Below, piece after piece: positions 17,664-26,276 of a stretch of DNA of 64,000 bases. This DNA comes from Neptunitalea lumnitzerae (GTDB lineage: Bacteria > Bacteroidota > Bacteroidia > Flavobacteriales > Flavobacteriaceae). Position 1 is the stretch's first letter. Every line of letters starts with the position of its first letter. The stretch lies in NCBI RefSeq assembly GCF_027924185.1, contig NZ_BRVO01000003.1, positions 459,968 to 523,967 of the forward strand, read 5' to 3'. The notes under the pieces are model-generated. The model saw only the letters and a program-made list of their open reading frames with translations. It was not told the DNA's origin and ran no database searches. Position numbers and translations under genes: made by a program.

Positions 17664-19583
17664 TTAAGGAGCTTCTATAATCTCCATATCTTTATACATA
17701 ACCACATATACGGCATTGTTAGCAAAATACCCTTGTGGACTAGAAAGATAATAAAATTTATTTTCAATATAAACTGTTTCTCCAAGAATAGGAGTTACTT
17801 CATTTGTTAAAGTTGCTGTATAGGCTACTCTCAACGCTACATCCATTGCAATATCAAACCCTCTCACCACTAGTCTATCAGGAAATTTCCCATATTCCTC
17901 ATGGTAATTTTTAGCAAAAGATAAATTCAACGATGATGATTTATCTACGGTAGCATACAAAAAGTTTAAATTATTCAAATACTCATTCTTCACAGAATCT
18001 GCATTAAAAGCATCTGTTTTTACGGTAGTTGTAAGCTGAATTGAAACCTCATCAGACACCAAAGTGTTCAAAATATTGGTAACATTTGTTAGCAACGGAA
18101 TATTATTAGTCTCTACAAAAACAAGATTTTTCTTAGTTAGCGAAAGCACTGCTTTCATACCATTCACCGTAATGACATCCTTATTAATAATCTTAGCATC
18201 AGGAAATACTTCCTTAATTCTATTTTGTGATGCTACATGTTCATCATCTGCAAAAACAATAATATTATAATCTAACTCATGTGCTTTTACATATGACAAT
18301 AAAGATCTACTTAAATCTTCATCGGTAGGAACTGTAGAGAATACGTTTGCAAATTGCTTTAAGTTTTTATTAGACAAAGGAGAAAACAAAGGAATTCCTT
18401 TTACATACAACTCATTAGCCAACCTATTAAAAGCAGCATTATAAAGCGGCCCTATAACAGCTTGTACATCATCAAAAGCCCCTTCTCTTACCAATTGTTG
18501 CACTACAGTTTCATCACCTTGACTATCTAACACTTTTAAGTGAACCGTTAACCCCTGTTCCTCAAGAGAGTCTACTGCTTTTAATACCCCTGAATAAAAA
18601 TCAAGTGATACATTAAGCAATTTATTTGTCTTAAGCTCATTAACCATATAAGGAACCGAGTCTATACTCATTCCTTGTGTTTTAAAAGGTAACACTAATG
18701 CTAATTTCACCTCTTTAGCTCTAATACTATCTAATAAATTAGTGTAAGGAACTCCTAATACTGGATGAAATGGCTGTGCAGCCACCTTTTTGGGTAATTT
18801 TAAAATCATACCCGGCTTTAACCCATTAAGAGCTACTTCCGGATTTAATTTTTCTATGATTTCTTGAGTATACCCTGTATTTTCTTTAATTCTAAAAAAA
18901 CCTTCTCCTTGCTGAACAGTGTAGAAATCAAATTCATCCGCTAAATTTTCTTTAGGCTCTTGCGTAGGTATTAAAATAGTATCGCCCTCTTTTAAAGCAT
19001 CTGCTTTCATGTTAGGGTTTAACTTCTGAATTGCCTCCACACTAACACTATGGTTTACCGCTATTCTATATAACCCTTCAGATTTCTGAACGATATATTT
19101 TTCAAGCTTCTGACCATGCTCATTCACAACAGGCTGTTCTTCTAAAGTTTGCTGTACTATTGATTTTTTATACACAGGTATCTGAAGCACCTCACCTTTC
19201 TTCAACTCTCTACTATAAAGCTCGTTGTTATACTTTTTAAGGTCATCAACCGAAACATTATATTCTTGAGACAAAGAGAAAAGTGTTTCTTTTCTTCTCA
19301 CCTTATGCTCTTTAAAAGAAACTTCAGTAGCCCCATCTAACGGATTAACATTAGATGGAGTTTCTGTTTGTTTTAAAGGTATTATTAAGATCACATTTTC
19401 TTTAACACCATTCTGTACCTCCGGGTTAAATTTATAAATGTCTGCAGGTTCAATATTGTATTTTTCAGCTATACTTTTTACAGTTTCACCTTTTACAACC
19501 TTATGACTTTTATACCCTTGAGCACTTATACTTGTTATAGCAAACAAGAAAAGGCTAAAGAAACAAACCAATACTTTATTCAT
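17664..19583 (-). CDS. LysM-repeat protein with periplasmic-binding-protein-like domain
   Basis: 639 residues. A signal peptide (MNKVLVCFFSLFLFAITSISAQ) is followed by four LysM domains at about residues 23-70 (HKVVKGETVKSIAEKYNI), 90-137 (HKVRRKETLFSLSQEYNV), 161-207 (YIVQKSEGLYRIAVNHSV) and 219-265 (YTVQQGEGFFRIKENTGY). Residues 290-639 form a type I periplasmic binding-protein-like fold (KLALVLPFKTQG; NVSLDFYSGVLKAVDSL; AVIGPLYNAAFNRLANEL). LysM binds peptidoglycan, so the protein is probably wall-anchored. The binding-like domain has no visible transport partner nearby, so a sensor or scaffold role is as likely as uptake. It starts 11 bp after guaA. Confidence 0.88.
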   Translation of the reverse strand: MNKVLVCFFSLFLFAITSISAQGYKSHKVVKGETVKSIAEKYNIEPADIYKFNPEVQNGVKENVILIIPLKQTETPSNVNPLDGATEVSFKEHKVRRKETLFSLSQEYNVSVDDLKKYNNELYSRELKKGEVLQIPVYKKSIVQQTLEEQPVVNEHGQKLEKYIVQKSEGLYRIAVNHSVSVEAIQKLNPNMKADALKEGDTILIPTQEPKENLADEFDFYTVQQGEGFFRIKENTGYTQEIIEKLNPEVALNGLKPGMILKLPKKVAAQPFHPVLGVPYTNLLDSIRAKEVKLALVLPFKTQGMSIDSVPYMVNELKTNKLLNVSLDFYSGVLKAVDSLEEQGLTVHLKVLDSQGDETVVQQLVREGAFDDVQAVIGPLYNAAFNRLANELYVKGIPLFSPLSNKNLKQFANVFSTVPTDEDLSRSLLSYVKAHELDYNIIVFADDEHVASQNRIKEVFPDAKIINKDVITVNGMKAVLSLTKKNLVFVETNNIPLLTNVTNILNTLVSDEVSIQLTTTVKTDAFNADSVKNEYLNNLNFLYATVDKSSSLNLSFAKNYHEEYGKFPDRLVVRGFDIAMDVALRVAYTATLTNEVTPILGETVYIENKFYYLSSPQGYFANNAVYVVMYKDMEIIEAP

Positions 19584-19594
19584 TCAATATTTTT

Positions 19595-21124
19595 TTATTC
19601 CCACTCAATAGTGGCTGGTGGTTTAGAACTAATATCATATACTACTCTATTAACGCCCTTAACCTTATTTATTATCTCATTAGAAGTTTTTTGTAAAAAC
19701 TCGTATGGTAAATTCACCCAATCGGCAGTCATACCATCTGTACTTTCTACAGCTCTTAAAGCAACACATTTTTCATAAGTACGCTCATCTCCCATTACCC
19801 CAACACTGTTAACCGGCAACAACATTGCTCCTGCTTGCCATACTTTATCATATAGCCCCCAGTTTTTAAGGTTGGTAATAAAAATATGATCTACCTCTTG
19901 TAACACAGCTACTTTTTCAGGAGTAATGTCTCCTAAAATTCGTATTGCTAAACCTGGCCCAGGGAATGGGTGTCTACCTAATAATTCAGGGTTCATTCCT
20001 AAACTAGCCCCTACACGTCTTACCTCATCTTTAAAAAGCATACGCAAAGGTTCTACAACTTTTAGTTTCATAAAATCTGGCAAACCACCTACATTATGAT
20101 GACTTTTAATAGTTGCAGAAGGCCCATTAACAGAAATGGACTCAATAACATCAGGATAAATAGTACCTTGACCCAGCCATTTCGCATCTGTGATTTTGTG
20201 CGCTTCATCATCAAAAACTTCTATAAAGACCCTTCCGATAATTTTTCTTTTCTGTTCAGGGTCATCCACTCCTTTAAGAGCATCCAAAAAGCGTGCCGAA
20301 GCATCTACACCTTTTACATTTAACCCCATACCTTCGTACTGATGCAATACACTTTCAAACTCATATTTTCTAAGTAAACCATTGTTTACAAAAATACAGT
20401 GAAGGTTTTCACCAATAGCTTTGTTCAACAAAACAGCCGCTACAGAAGAATCTACTCCTCCTGATAATCCAAGTACAACTTTATCATTACCCACTTGCTC
20501 TTTCAAGTCGTTCACCGTCATTTCCACAAAATTGTACGGAGTCCAATCTTGCTTCACACCAGCTATATGTACTAAAAAGTTTTCTAGTAATAATTTACCA
20601 TCTGTAGAGTGGTAAACTTCTGGGTGAAACTGAATAGCATATGTTTCTTCTCCTTCAATTTTGTAAGCTGCATTTTCTACATCTTCTGTACTTGCTAACT
20701 TAACTCCATTTTCAGGTAAAACTTTAATGGTATCACTATGGCTCATCCATACTTGACTACCAGACTCAATACCTTCAAAAAATGCTTCCCCTTCTTTTAC
20801 ATAAGAAAGATTAGCTCTACCATATTCTCTTGTATTAGAAGGCGCTACAGCTCCACCATTAAAATGAGCTAAATATTGCGCTCCGTAACAAACTCCTAAA
20901 AGCGGTAACTTGCCCTTAATCTCTGAAAGATCAGGATGCGGAGCCTCTTCTGAACGCACTGAACTAGGCGAACCAGAAAGAATAACTGCTTTAAAAGTTG
21001 AAACATTATCAGGTAAACTGTTGTAAGGATGTATTTCGCAATAAATATTTAGCTCTCTTACTCGACGAGCTATAAGTTGCGTGTACTGCGAACCGAAATC
21101 TAAGATTAAAACATTGTTTTGCAT
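19595..21124 (-). CDS. guaA: GMP synthase (glutamine-hydrolysing)
   Basis: 509 residues from ATG 21124. Converts XMP to GMP using glutamine and ATP. The class I glutaminase domain starts [22 protein letters not shown], has the nucleophile in LLGVCYGAQ and the HPEV triad histidine. The ATP-pyrophosphatase motif [16 protein letters not shown] follows, and the C-terminal dimerisation domain ends [15 protein letters not shown], as in all GuaA proteins. An in-frame TTG at 21130 exists, but the ATG is preferred. A perfect -7 box overlaps the region just before the ATG, which would make the transcript leaderless or nearly so. First gene of the guaA-LysM-HExxH-DUF3820 operon. Confidence 0.98.
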   Translation of the reverse strand: MQNNVLILDFGSQYTQLIARRVRELNIYCEIHPYNSLPDNVSTFKAVILSGSPSSVRSEEAPHPDLSEIKGKLPLLGVCYGAQYLAHFNGGAVAPSNTREYGRANLSYVKEGEAFFEGIESGSQVWMSHSDTIKVLPENGVKLASTEDVENAAYKIEGEETYAIQFHPEVYHSTDGKLLLENFLVHIAGVKQDWTPYNFVEMTVNDLKEQVGNDKVVLGLSGGVDSSVAAVLLNKAIGENLHCIFVNNGLLRKYEFESVLHQYEGMGLNVKGVDASARFLDALKGVDDPEQKRKIIGRVFIEVFDDEAHKITDAKWLGQGTIYPDVIESISVNGPSATIKSHHNVGGLPDFMKLKVVEPLRMLFKDEVRRVGASLGMNPELLGRHPFPGPGLAIRILGDITPEKVAVLQEVDHIFITNLKNWGLYDKVWQAGAMLLPVNSVGVMGDERTYEKCVALRAVESTDGMTADWVNLPYEFLQKTSNEIINKVKGVNRVVYDISSKPPATIEWE

Positions 21125-21127
21125 GCG

Positions 21128-21135
21128 CAAAAATA
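21128..21135 (-). promoter_or_regulatory. -7 element TATTTTTG abutting the guaA start codon
   Basis: TATTTTTG matches TAnnTTTG and ends 3 bp before the guaA ATG (21124), so a start site at the usual distance would fall on or beside the start codon. No clear -33 TTG at 19-20 bp. Confidence 0.35.
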
Positions 21136-21200
21136 CTATTTAATGTAGAAACTGAAAATAAAATTGGCTACTATGTAAAATATTCCTTGAGTACTGCCAT

Positions 21201-21229
21201 AAAAAAAGGCTATGATAGTTATCATAGCC
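21201..21229 (-). terminator. Terminator of the envelope operon ending at 21259
   Basis: A 9-bp perfect stem (GGCTATGAT, 21208-21216, with ATCATAGCC, 21221-21229) and a 4-nt loop is followed on the minus strand by seven Ts. Confidence 0.88.
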
Positions 21230-21258
21230 CTAGGTTTTTATTCTTATTAATAGCAATT

Positions 21259-22032
21259 TTATCCCTTAATCATTTTTTTATAAAGAACTCCATTTACGGT
21301 TTCTGCTTCTATAAAATATACTCCTTTTTCTAAAGAAGATACATTTAACCCGTTCTCTAAAACCGGATTCATTTTTTGCAATACTACTTTACCATCAATA
21401 TTATAAATTGAAATAGCAGTAACCTCTTCTAAAGTTTTCACATATAAACTATTCGCTACCGGATTAGGATATAACTGAAGTCTATCTTGTTTAAAAGCAT
21501 CTACCCCCAACAAATTAAAAGTAGCATTTAAACTATACCCTCTATTACTACCATGATACGATATTGAAAAAGATGATGTACCCCTAGCGTAAGCAAAATC
21601 TATTGAGCTACTATTGTAATCAAATACATAATCATTACTATCTCCTGTATTAAAACTACGTGTAGCTACCAGAGTTCTTGTTCCGCTAGCAACTGTATTA
21701 GATGTCACTGTCCAATCATTAGAGCTATCTGTAGCCGGTGTTGTTTGACCAATCATCTTGGCATCTACCAAAGTAGAACCATTATAGTATACCACATCAC
21801 CAGCATCTGAAAAACCAGACATACCTTGCCCCGAATTAAACGACCCAAAACGAACTGCGAACCAAGCTCCTGAAGGCGCTGTAATAGTTAACGTTGCCGT
21901 GGAGGTACTACTTTCCATATCTAGCTTGGCCGTAACCGCACTTCCTAAAGATACAACTCCGGTTGATTTTGTTTGTGCCCCCACCCACAGCGAGGCAAAT
22001 AAAGTAAAAGTTAAAAGTAATTTTTTCTTCAT
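21259..22032 (-). CDS. Secreted protein with DOMON-like domain and T9SS C-terminal sorting domain
   Basis: 257 residues. The signal peptide is MKKKLLLTFTLFASLWVGAQ. Residues about 20-175 are beta-rich and contain GAWFAVRFGSFNSGQGMSGFSDAGDVVYYNG, resembling DOMON domains (WxAxGFG...M..ADVVxY), which bind haem or sugars. The end is a type A sorting domain: LYPNPVANSLYVKTLEEVTAISIYNIDGKVV, then LEKGVYFIEAETVNGVLYKKMIKG. The protein is therefore exported through the T9SS and attached outside the cell. It is last in an operon with a cytochrome-c-like protein and a YceI protein, so an extracellular redox or haem-related role is suggested by context. The DOMON call is moderate; the sorting domain is clear. 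Confidence 0.8.
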   Translation of the reverse strand: MKKKLLLTFTLFASLWVGAQTKSTGVVSLGSAVTAKLDMESSTSTATLTITAPSGAWFAVRFGSFNSGQGMSGFSDAGDVVYYNGSTLVDAKMIGQTTPATDSSNDWTVTSNTVASGTRTLVATRSFNTGDSNDYVFDYNSSSIDFAYARGTSSFSISYHGSNRGYSLNATFNLLGVDAFKQDRLQLYPNPVANSLYVKTLEEVTAISIYNIDGKVVLQKMNPVLENGLNVSSLEKGVYFIEAETVNGVLYKKMIKG

Positions 22033-22036
22033 TTCA

Positions 22037-22582
22037 TCAAGTTTTTAAAAGTTTTATAATTTCTTGGTTCTTAGTAAAAACAGCATATTCAAAAGGACTT
22101 TTCCCCATATGATCCTTCTGAGTTTTATCTGCACCTGCTGCCAACAAAAGTTTCACCAATTCATGATTTTGAAATTGAACCGCATAAATTAAAGGAGTAG
22201 TTCCTTTTTCATCTCCCATATTAGGATTAGCACCATGCGCTAAAAGTGCCTTTGCTAAATCTATATTTCCTTTAAAACAAACAGCCATAAGCGCAGTACC
22301 GTTATCACATGTATAATCTACTTGTTTAGTTTTTTCTGCCAAGAATTTTGCCACTTCTGTATTACCTCTGTAACAAGCCAAAATTAAAGGCGTAAAACCT
22401 CTTTCATCTAAACTATCTATCTGCTCAGGGTGCACCTTATAAACAGATTCCATTTGTTCTAAAGTACCGTAACGTGCCGTATCAAAAACATCAGGTGTTT
22501 TTGTATTATTAGGCTGTTCCTGACTTATAAGATGAAAAGAACACATTAAAAAAAATAGAGTTAGTAGTAACGTTTGTTTCAT
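22037..22582 (-). CDS. Exported ankyrin-repeat protein
   Basis: 181 residues. The signal peptide is MKQTLLLTLFFLMCSFHLISQ. About four ankyrin repeats follow: ERGFTPLILACYRGNTEVAKFLAE, NGTALMAVCFKGNIDLAKALLAHGANPN, KGTTPLIYAVQFQNHELVKLLLAAGADKT, MGKSPFEYAVFTKNQEIIKLL. Ankyrin repeats bind other proteins. In some bacteria small periplasmic ankyrin proteins are encoded beside catalase or cytochrome genes, which would match this neighbourhood, but the partner here is unknown. It lies 3 bp after the YceI gene and 4 bp before the sorting-domain gene. Confidence 0.85.
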   Translation of the reverse strand: MKQTLLLTLFFLMCSFHLISQEQPNNTKTPDVFDTARYGTLEQMESVYKVHPEQIDSLDERGFTPLILACYRGNTEVAKFLAEKTKQVDYTCDNGTALMAVCFKGNIDLAKALLAHGANPNMGDEKGTTPLIYAVQFQNHELVKLLLAAGADKTQKDHMGKSPFEYAVFTKNQEIIKLLKT

Positions 22583-22585
22583 ACA

Positions 22586-23134
22586 CTATTGTTTTTTTAA
22601 ATTAAAGTCAAAAGTTACAAGTATCTCTTCAGCAATTTTACTACTTACCACACTCGGAATTTCAATATCAAAATCTTCTGGTTTTACTTTAAAATCGCCT
22701 TTTATATGAAGTACTTCATCTTTATAAAAAAGCTGGGCCTTGATAGTAACTTTCTTAGTTTTTCCGTGTAAGGTGATATCACCTATAAGCTCACATTCTT
22801 TCACCTCAGCACTTAACATTGCTTTTGTAAAGTTTTTCACACCCCCTTTAAAAACTGCTTTCGGATAGGTATCTGACTCCACATAATTTTCATTAAAATG
22901 CTCTTCCATCAAAGCCACTTTAAACCTAAAAGCTTTCATAAAGGTTAACGCAGCAAGCTTTCCTCCATTTTCCGAAAAAATAACAGAAACCTCCTTATTT
23001 TGCGCAGCAACCTCTTCAAAAGAGGGCACAGATGCTTCAAAAGAAACCTCCCCTGTTCTAGTAACATATTTCTGAGCATTAACACTCAGCACCACGCACA
23101 TTAAACAAACTATACTTAAAAAAAATGTTTTCAT
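22586..23134 (-). CDS. YceI family periplasmic protein
   Basis: 182 residues. The signal peptide ends VVLSVNAQ. YVTRTGEVSFEASVPSFEEVAAQN, KFKVALMEEHFNENYVESDTYPKAVFKG and ITLHGKTKKVTIKAQLFYKD are the signature segments of the YceI lipocalin-like fold, which binds isoprenoid chains in characterised members. The expected role is binding a quinone-like lipid in the periplasm. It follows the cytochrome-c-like gene by 56 bp and precedes the ankyrin gene, all in one operon. Confidence 0.9.
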   Translation of the reverse strand: MKTFFLSIVCLMCVVLSVNAQKYVTRTGEVSFEASVPSFEEVAAQNKEVSVIFSENGGKLAALTFMKAFRFKVALMEEHFNENYVESDTYPKAVFKGGVKNFTKAMLSAEVKECELIGDITLHGKTKKVTIKAQLFYKDEVLHIKGDFKVKPEDFDIEIPSVVSSKIAEEILVTFDFNLKKQ

Positions 23135-23190
23135 ATGTTGTTTACTTTACTCGATTAGCGATATACTATTTAATTGTAACACGCAGTGGT

Positions 23191-23544
23191 TTACTCTTGC
23201 AAACCATCAGTATTCCACTGTAGAATAATATCTATAGTATTCTGTGGCATTCTACCTGAGGTAGGCATTAAACCACCCTCGCCATTTTGCCTTTGAATTC
23301 TATCTAGCAAGTTGGTATTTTCAACTGCAGTTTTAACCTCAGCATAGGTAGTTAATGGCCTAAAAGAGGCTGTTTGCCCTGGCGCATGACAACTCACACA
23401 ATTACCATCTATTATCTGCTTTACATTAGTTGTATACGTAACGTCTTCCTCTATAATTACTGGGTCTTCACTTATATCCTCAAAAGTGTGAGAAGTACAA
23501 GCCCCAAATAACATCACTAACAGTATATAATATATCTTCTTCAT
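23191..23544 (-). CDS. Cytochrome-c-like lipoprotein with a CxxCH haem motif
   Basis: 117 residues. The lipobox is LFGACTSH. A haem c attachment motif CVSCH appears in IIDGNCVSCHAPGQTASFRPL, and downstream MPTSGRMPQNTIDIILQWN provides the likely axial methionine (GRMP). This is the usual layout of a small monohaem cytochrome c domain, here tethered by lipid. It lies 12 bp after the DUF5777 barrel gene and may pass electrons in or near the outer membrane. Confidence 0.85.
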   Translation of the reverse strand: MKKIYYILLVMLFGACTSHTFEDISEDPVIIEEDVTYTTNVKQIIDGNCVSCHAPGQTASFRPLTTYAEVKTAVENTNLLDRIQRQNGEGGLMPTSGRMPQNTIDIILQWNTDGLQE

Positions 23545-23556
23545 GTTTCGTTACTT

Positions 23557-24411
23557 TTAAAAAACTCTATAAAGGTTAAACCCAAAGAAAAAGTCTCCCT
23601 CTCCCCAATCACCAGTGGCATTTGTTAAATACCCACTTTCTGTCATAGCCTGTGAATTTGTAAAAATCAACTGAAAAACATGCCCTCCAGTTTCAATATC
23701 TAAACCTACAGACAAAGGCTGCGAATAAAAATCGGGCTTATCAAAATTATAAGCATACTCTAAATTAAGAGATAGCCTATTACTTAACTTACATCTTCCA
23801 CCAGCACCTAATACAAACTGTTTGTCGTTTTCTATTGCAGGGTTATATAAGTTTTTATGAACATAAGAAGGCGCCACCTCTAAAGACACGTTAGAAGAAA
23901 ACTTTCTAGAAATAAGCAATTGATTCACGTAGCTTAACCTATCTGAAAATTCCATTTTCGGATAGTCATCTGCATCTATAAAACTATTCGCTCCTATTAC
24001 ACTGTGCCCTACAATGGTAACAGGAAAATCTTCTGTTTGCCCCACCAATCTATACTTACCAGACACTTCATACGTTTTTAATAACGTGTGTCTAGATACC
24101 GCTACAGACAACCAATCGGTTACTCCATAAACCCCTCCTAATTTAGTGGTAGCATTATCTAACCCAAAAAACTCAGAAATACCATTTTTCACAGTTCCAA
24201 ACCTATGAGAAACTACAAAGTAAAAATCACCTTTAGCTGCTAACTTAGTTGACTGCAACGTTACTATTTGCAACGCTTTAAATGCTGCTGATACCCGTAC
24301 AGGATTTTCCTGAGCTACACTATCTAGCTCAGATAAAAGATCGTCTTGCCCTTGAACAGATACTATTCCGAACAAAAAAACAAAACAGCAAATAGCAATT
24401 AATTTTCCCAT
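23557..24411 (-). CDS. DUF5777-type outer membrane beta-barrel protein
   Basis: About 284 residues from ATG 24411 (MGKLIAICCFVFLFGIVSVQGQ signal peptide). The body alternates hydrophobic and polar residues in strands: GDFYFVVSHRFGTV, LDNATTKLGGVYGVTDWLSVAVSRH, NVSLEVAPSYVHKN, LSLNLEYAYNFDKPD. It ends FFFGFNLYRVF with a terminal phenylalanine, as in outer membrane barrels. The pattern matches the Bacteroidota DUF5777 family, whose function is not established. The upstream ATG at 24429 would overlap the OB-fold gene by 16 bp; 24411 leaves a 2-bp gap. It sits directly before the cytochrome gene. Confidence 0.82.
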   Translation of the reverse strand: MGKLIAICCFVFLFGIVSVQGQDDLLSELDSVAQENPVRVSAAFKALQIVTLQSTKLAAKGDFYFVVSHRFGTVKNGISEFFGLDNATTKLGGVYGVTDWLSVAVSRHTLLKTYEVSGKYRLVGQTEDFPVTIVGHSVIGANSFIDADDYPKMEFSDRLSYVNQLLISRKFSSNVSLEVAPSYVHKNLYNPAIENDKQFVLGAGGRCKLSNRLSLNLEYAYNFDKPDFYSQPLSVGLDIETGGHVFQLIFTNSQAMTESGYLTNATGDWGEGDFFFGFNLYRVF

Positions 24412-24413
24412 AA

Positions 24414-24788
24414 TTATTTTATTAAACACTGGTCTAGTTTCACTTGTTCAAAAAGCTCATCGTACCCTATACATCTACCTTTTACAATTACGGCATCATT
24501 TACCTTTACCATTGGCAAATTGGCAAAACTGCAGAAAACACTATTATCCACTACTAAAGTAGAATCTGCCATTTCAGTTACTTTACCCGAAACTTCAATA
24601 ACTTTATCTAAATACTTTTCTAATGAAGCATCAGGATTCTCTACTAGTTCTGTCTGTAATGTTAATGCAGAAATGGTTACTTCTGGTTTTTCAGAAGAAA
24701 CATCTCTGTGCCCTTGATATATATAGAGATAAGAAACAACACCAAGGCACAGCACTATAAAAAGCGCTATTACGATACCTTTTTTCAT
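24414..24788 (-). CDS. Membrane-anchored OB-fold (tRNA_anti-like) protein
   Basis: 124 residues. One N-terminal membrane anchor or signal (KGIVIALFIVLCLGVVSYLYIY) is followed by EKYLDKVIEVSGKVTEMADSTLVVDNSVFCSFANLPMVKVNDAVIVKGRCIGYD, a short OB-fold of the tRNA_anti-like type, ending LDQCLIK. Such proteins in Bacteroidota have no defined nucleic-acid role and are extracytoplasmic. It is the first gene of the six-gene envelope operon. A -7 box lies 9 bp upstream and a 30-bp inverted repeat 44 bp upstream. Confidence 0.78.
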   Translation of the reverse strand: MKKGIVIALFIVLCLGVVSYLYIYQGHRDVSSEKPEVTISALTLQTELVENPDASLEKYLDKVIEVSGKVTEMADSTLVVDNSVFCSFANLPMVKVNDAVIVKGRCIGYDELFEQVKLDQCLIK

Positions 24789-24796
24789 AATAAACC

Positions 24797-24861
24797 CAAA
24801 CCTAATTTCACCACGAATTAACCCTTGAGTAAAAAGTTAAAAATGTAACATTTTAACTTTT
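24797..24861 (-). promoter_or_regulatory. Control region of the envelope operon: -7 box and 30-bp inverted repeat
   Basis: TAGGTTTG (24797-24804) matches TAnnTTTG but has no TTG at the -33 position. Further upstream, AAAAGTTAAAA (24832-24842) and TTTTAACTTTT (24851-24861) form an 11-bp perfect inverted repeat with an 8-bp spacer; its centre also holds AAATGT-A-ACATTT. A weak -33 together with an upstream palindrome is the layout of an activator-dependent promoter. The Crp/Fnr gene 110 bp away is the obvious candidate regulator (inference). Confidence 0.45.
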
Positions 24862-24971
24862 AAACTAAGAATAATCAAATCTAAACACCCCAAGATGTAA
24901 AAAAAATGACCTAGATTAAGAAATTTATTATTCAGAACAAATAAATCGATAAGCCTTTATAAATATAAATT

Positions 24972-25562
24972 TTAAAGTACTGTTTTAGAACGCTGAGATT
25001 TCATTCTACTAAAAAACTCTGGCGTAACCCCTAAATAAGAAGCTATATGATATTGAGGTATCTTCCCCTCTAGGTTAGGATATCTTCTTAAAAATTGCTC
25101 GTAGCGCTCTTCTGCCTTAGAACACAGCATATTTAAGATTCGCTCGTCTTTTGCAGAAACAGCTCGCTGATACAACTCTCTAAAAAACACATTCAGTTTA
25201 GGAATGCGTAAATACAAATCATCTAAGTCTTGTTTACTCAGAAATATAATCTCAGAATCTACCATAGTTTCTATACAAAACTTAGCAGGAGCTTCATTCA
25301 CGAAACTATCTATATCTGAAAACCACCAACCTTTTACTGCAAAAATAGAAGTATGCTCTATGCCTTCATCATTTACAATATACTGACGTAAAATACCGTT
25401 TAGCATAAACATTTTCTGAGTAGCTACTGCACCAGTTCTCAACAGAATCTCCTTCTTTTTAACCTTTTCATAGCGTAAGCGCGATACTATTAAGGCTTTC
25501 TCTCTATCTGTGAGATCTATATAATTACTTAGGCTTTCCAGCAATACCTGAAACCCATCCAT
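24972..25562 (-). CDS. Crp/Fnr family transcription regulator
   Basis: 196 residues. An N-terminal cyclic-nucleotide-binding-like beta-roll (ILLRTGAVATQKMFMLNGILRQYIVNDEGIEHTSIFAVKGWW) is followed by a long helix and a C-terminal helix-turn-helix (YHIASYLGVTPEFFSRMKSQR). I see no cysteine cluster of the Fnr kind, and the canonical cAMP-contacting residues are not obvious, so the ligand is unknown. It is transcribed in the same direction as the envelope operon but lies upstream, with that operon's first ATG 183 bp before the stop of this gene's downstream neighbour region; inverted repeats of the TTACATT/AATGTAA type occur on both sides. It may be autoregulated. Confidence 0.9.
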   Translation of the reverse strand: MDGFQVLLESLSNYIDLTDREKALIVSRLRYEKVKKKEILLRTGAVATQKMFMLNGILRQYIVNDEGIEHTSIFAVKGWWFSDIDSFVNEAPAKFCIETMVDSEIIFLSKQDLDDLYLRIPKLNVFFRELYQRAVSAKDERILNMLCSKAEERYEQFLRRYPNLEGKIPQYHIASYLGVTPEFFSRMKSQRSKTVL

Positions 25563-25638
25563 GCTCTTAAGTTTTTATGATGATTTGGTTATAAATATAT
25601 AACATTTTACAATAACCAACTACCTAGCAATAGTTCAC

Positions 25639-26199
25639 CTATTTTTTCTTAAAAAACATATTACCTCCGTTTGGGTATACGGGCATATTAGGCGGCACAA
25701 TTAATATACTATTATAATAAATATGGAAAATATCTTTGTAGGGCTGCTTTACTTTATCTAAAACGGCTACCGCTAACTCTGGCATAGCATAAAAGATAAA
25801 CTCCCCCAAACCAAGTATTAAATGCTCTAACTGATTTTCTTCTCCCATAGCATTAAATACTCCATCTGACGATAGTAACTTAAAAAAGTCCGCATAGGTT
25901 ACATCTGTCCACTCATAAAAAGTAACTACCTCTTCAAATGTTTCAGGCAAATAGGGCGCTACCAAATCCTTCCAAAACATAAATCGTTTTTCTTTCTCGG
26001 CTAATTTTAATAAAAATAAAGCCACGGCTTTCAACGGACTCTCCAATACCATTGCAGGATGTTCTCCACTGCCTCCACCAATAACTATTTGCTTAGTAGT
26101 ACAGACAAAATCTCCATCAATATCTTCCAACGGATGATATACAGGTACCCAAGAAATATACCCCACCAACTCGTGCTTAAAAGAATCTATATGACTCAT
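25639..26199 (-). CDS. Hypothetical cytosolic protein
   Basis: 186 residues, MSHIDSFKHELVGYISWVPV to NGGNMFFKKK, with no signal peptide or membrane segment. It is rich in aromatic and acidic residues with predicted helices (AVALFLLKLAEKEKRFMFWKDLVAP; EEVVTFYEWTDVTYADFFKLL). I do not recognise a family. It lies 76 bp upstream of the Crp/Fnr gene on the same strand and is divergent from the lipoprotein gene, sharing a 77-bp intergenic region that holds an AATGTAA/TTACATT palindrome. Confidence 0.7.
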   Translation of the reverse strand: MSHIDSFKHELVGYISWVPVYHPLEDIDGDFVCTTKQIVIGGGSGEHPAMVLESPLKAVALFLLKLAEKEKRFMFWKDLVAPYLPETFEEVVTFYEWTDVTYADFFKLLSSDGVFNAMGEENQLEHLILGLGEFIFYAMPELAVAVLDKVKQPYKDIFHIYYNSILIVPPNMPVYPNGGNMFFKKK

Positions 26200-26236
26200 A
26201 TTTATTATAATTTACAGTTAAGAATACAGCATACAA

Positions 26237-26254
26237 ATGTAATTTCTTACATTA
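26237..26254. promoter_or_regulatory. Palindrome AATGTAA-N4-TTACATT between divergent genes
   Basis: A perfect 7+7 inverted repeat with a 4-bp spacer lies 38 bp from the start of the minus-strand hypothetical gene and 22 bp before the lipoprotein ATG. Symmetry and length fit a dimeric helix-turn-helix regulator such as the nearby Crp/Fnr protein; inference only. Confidence 0.35.
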
Positions 26255-26276
26255 GCACCTTAAAATCAACTAATTT

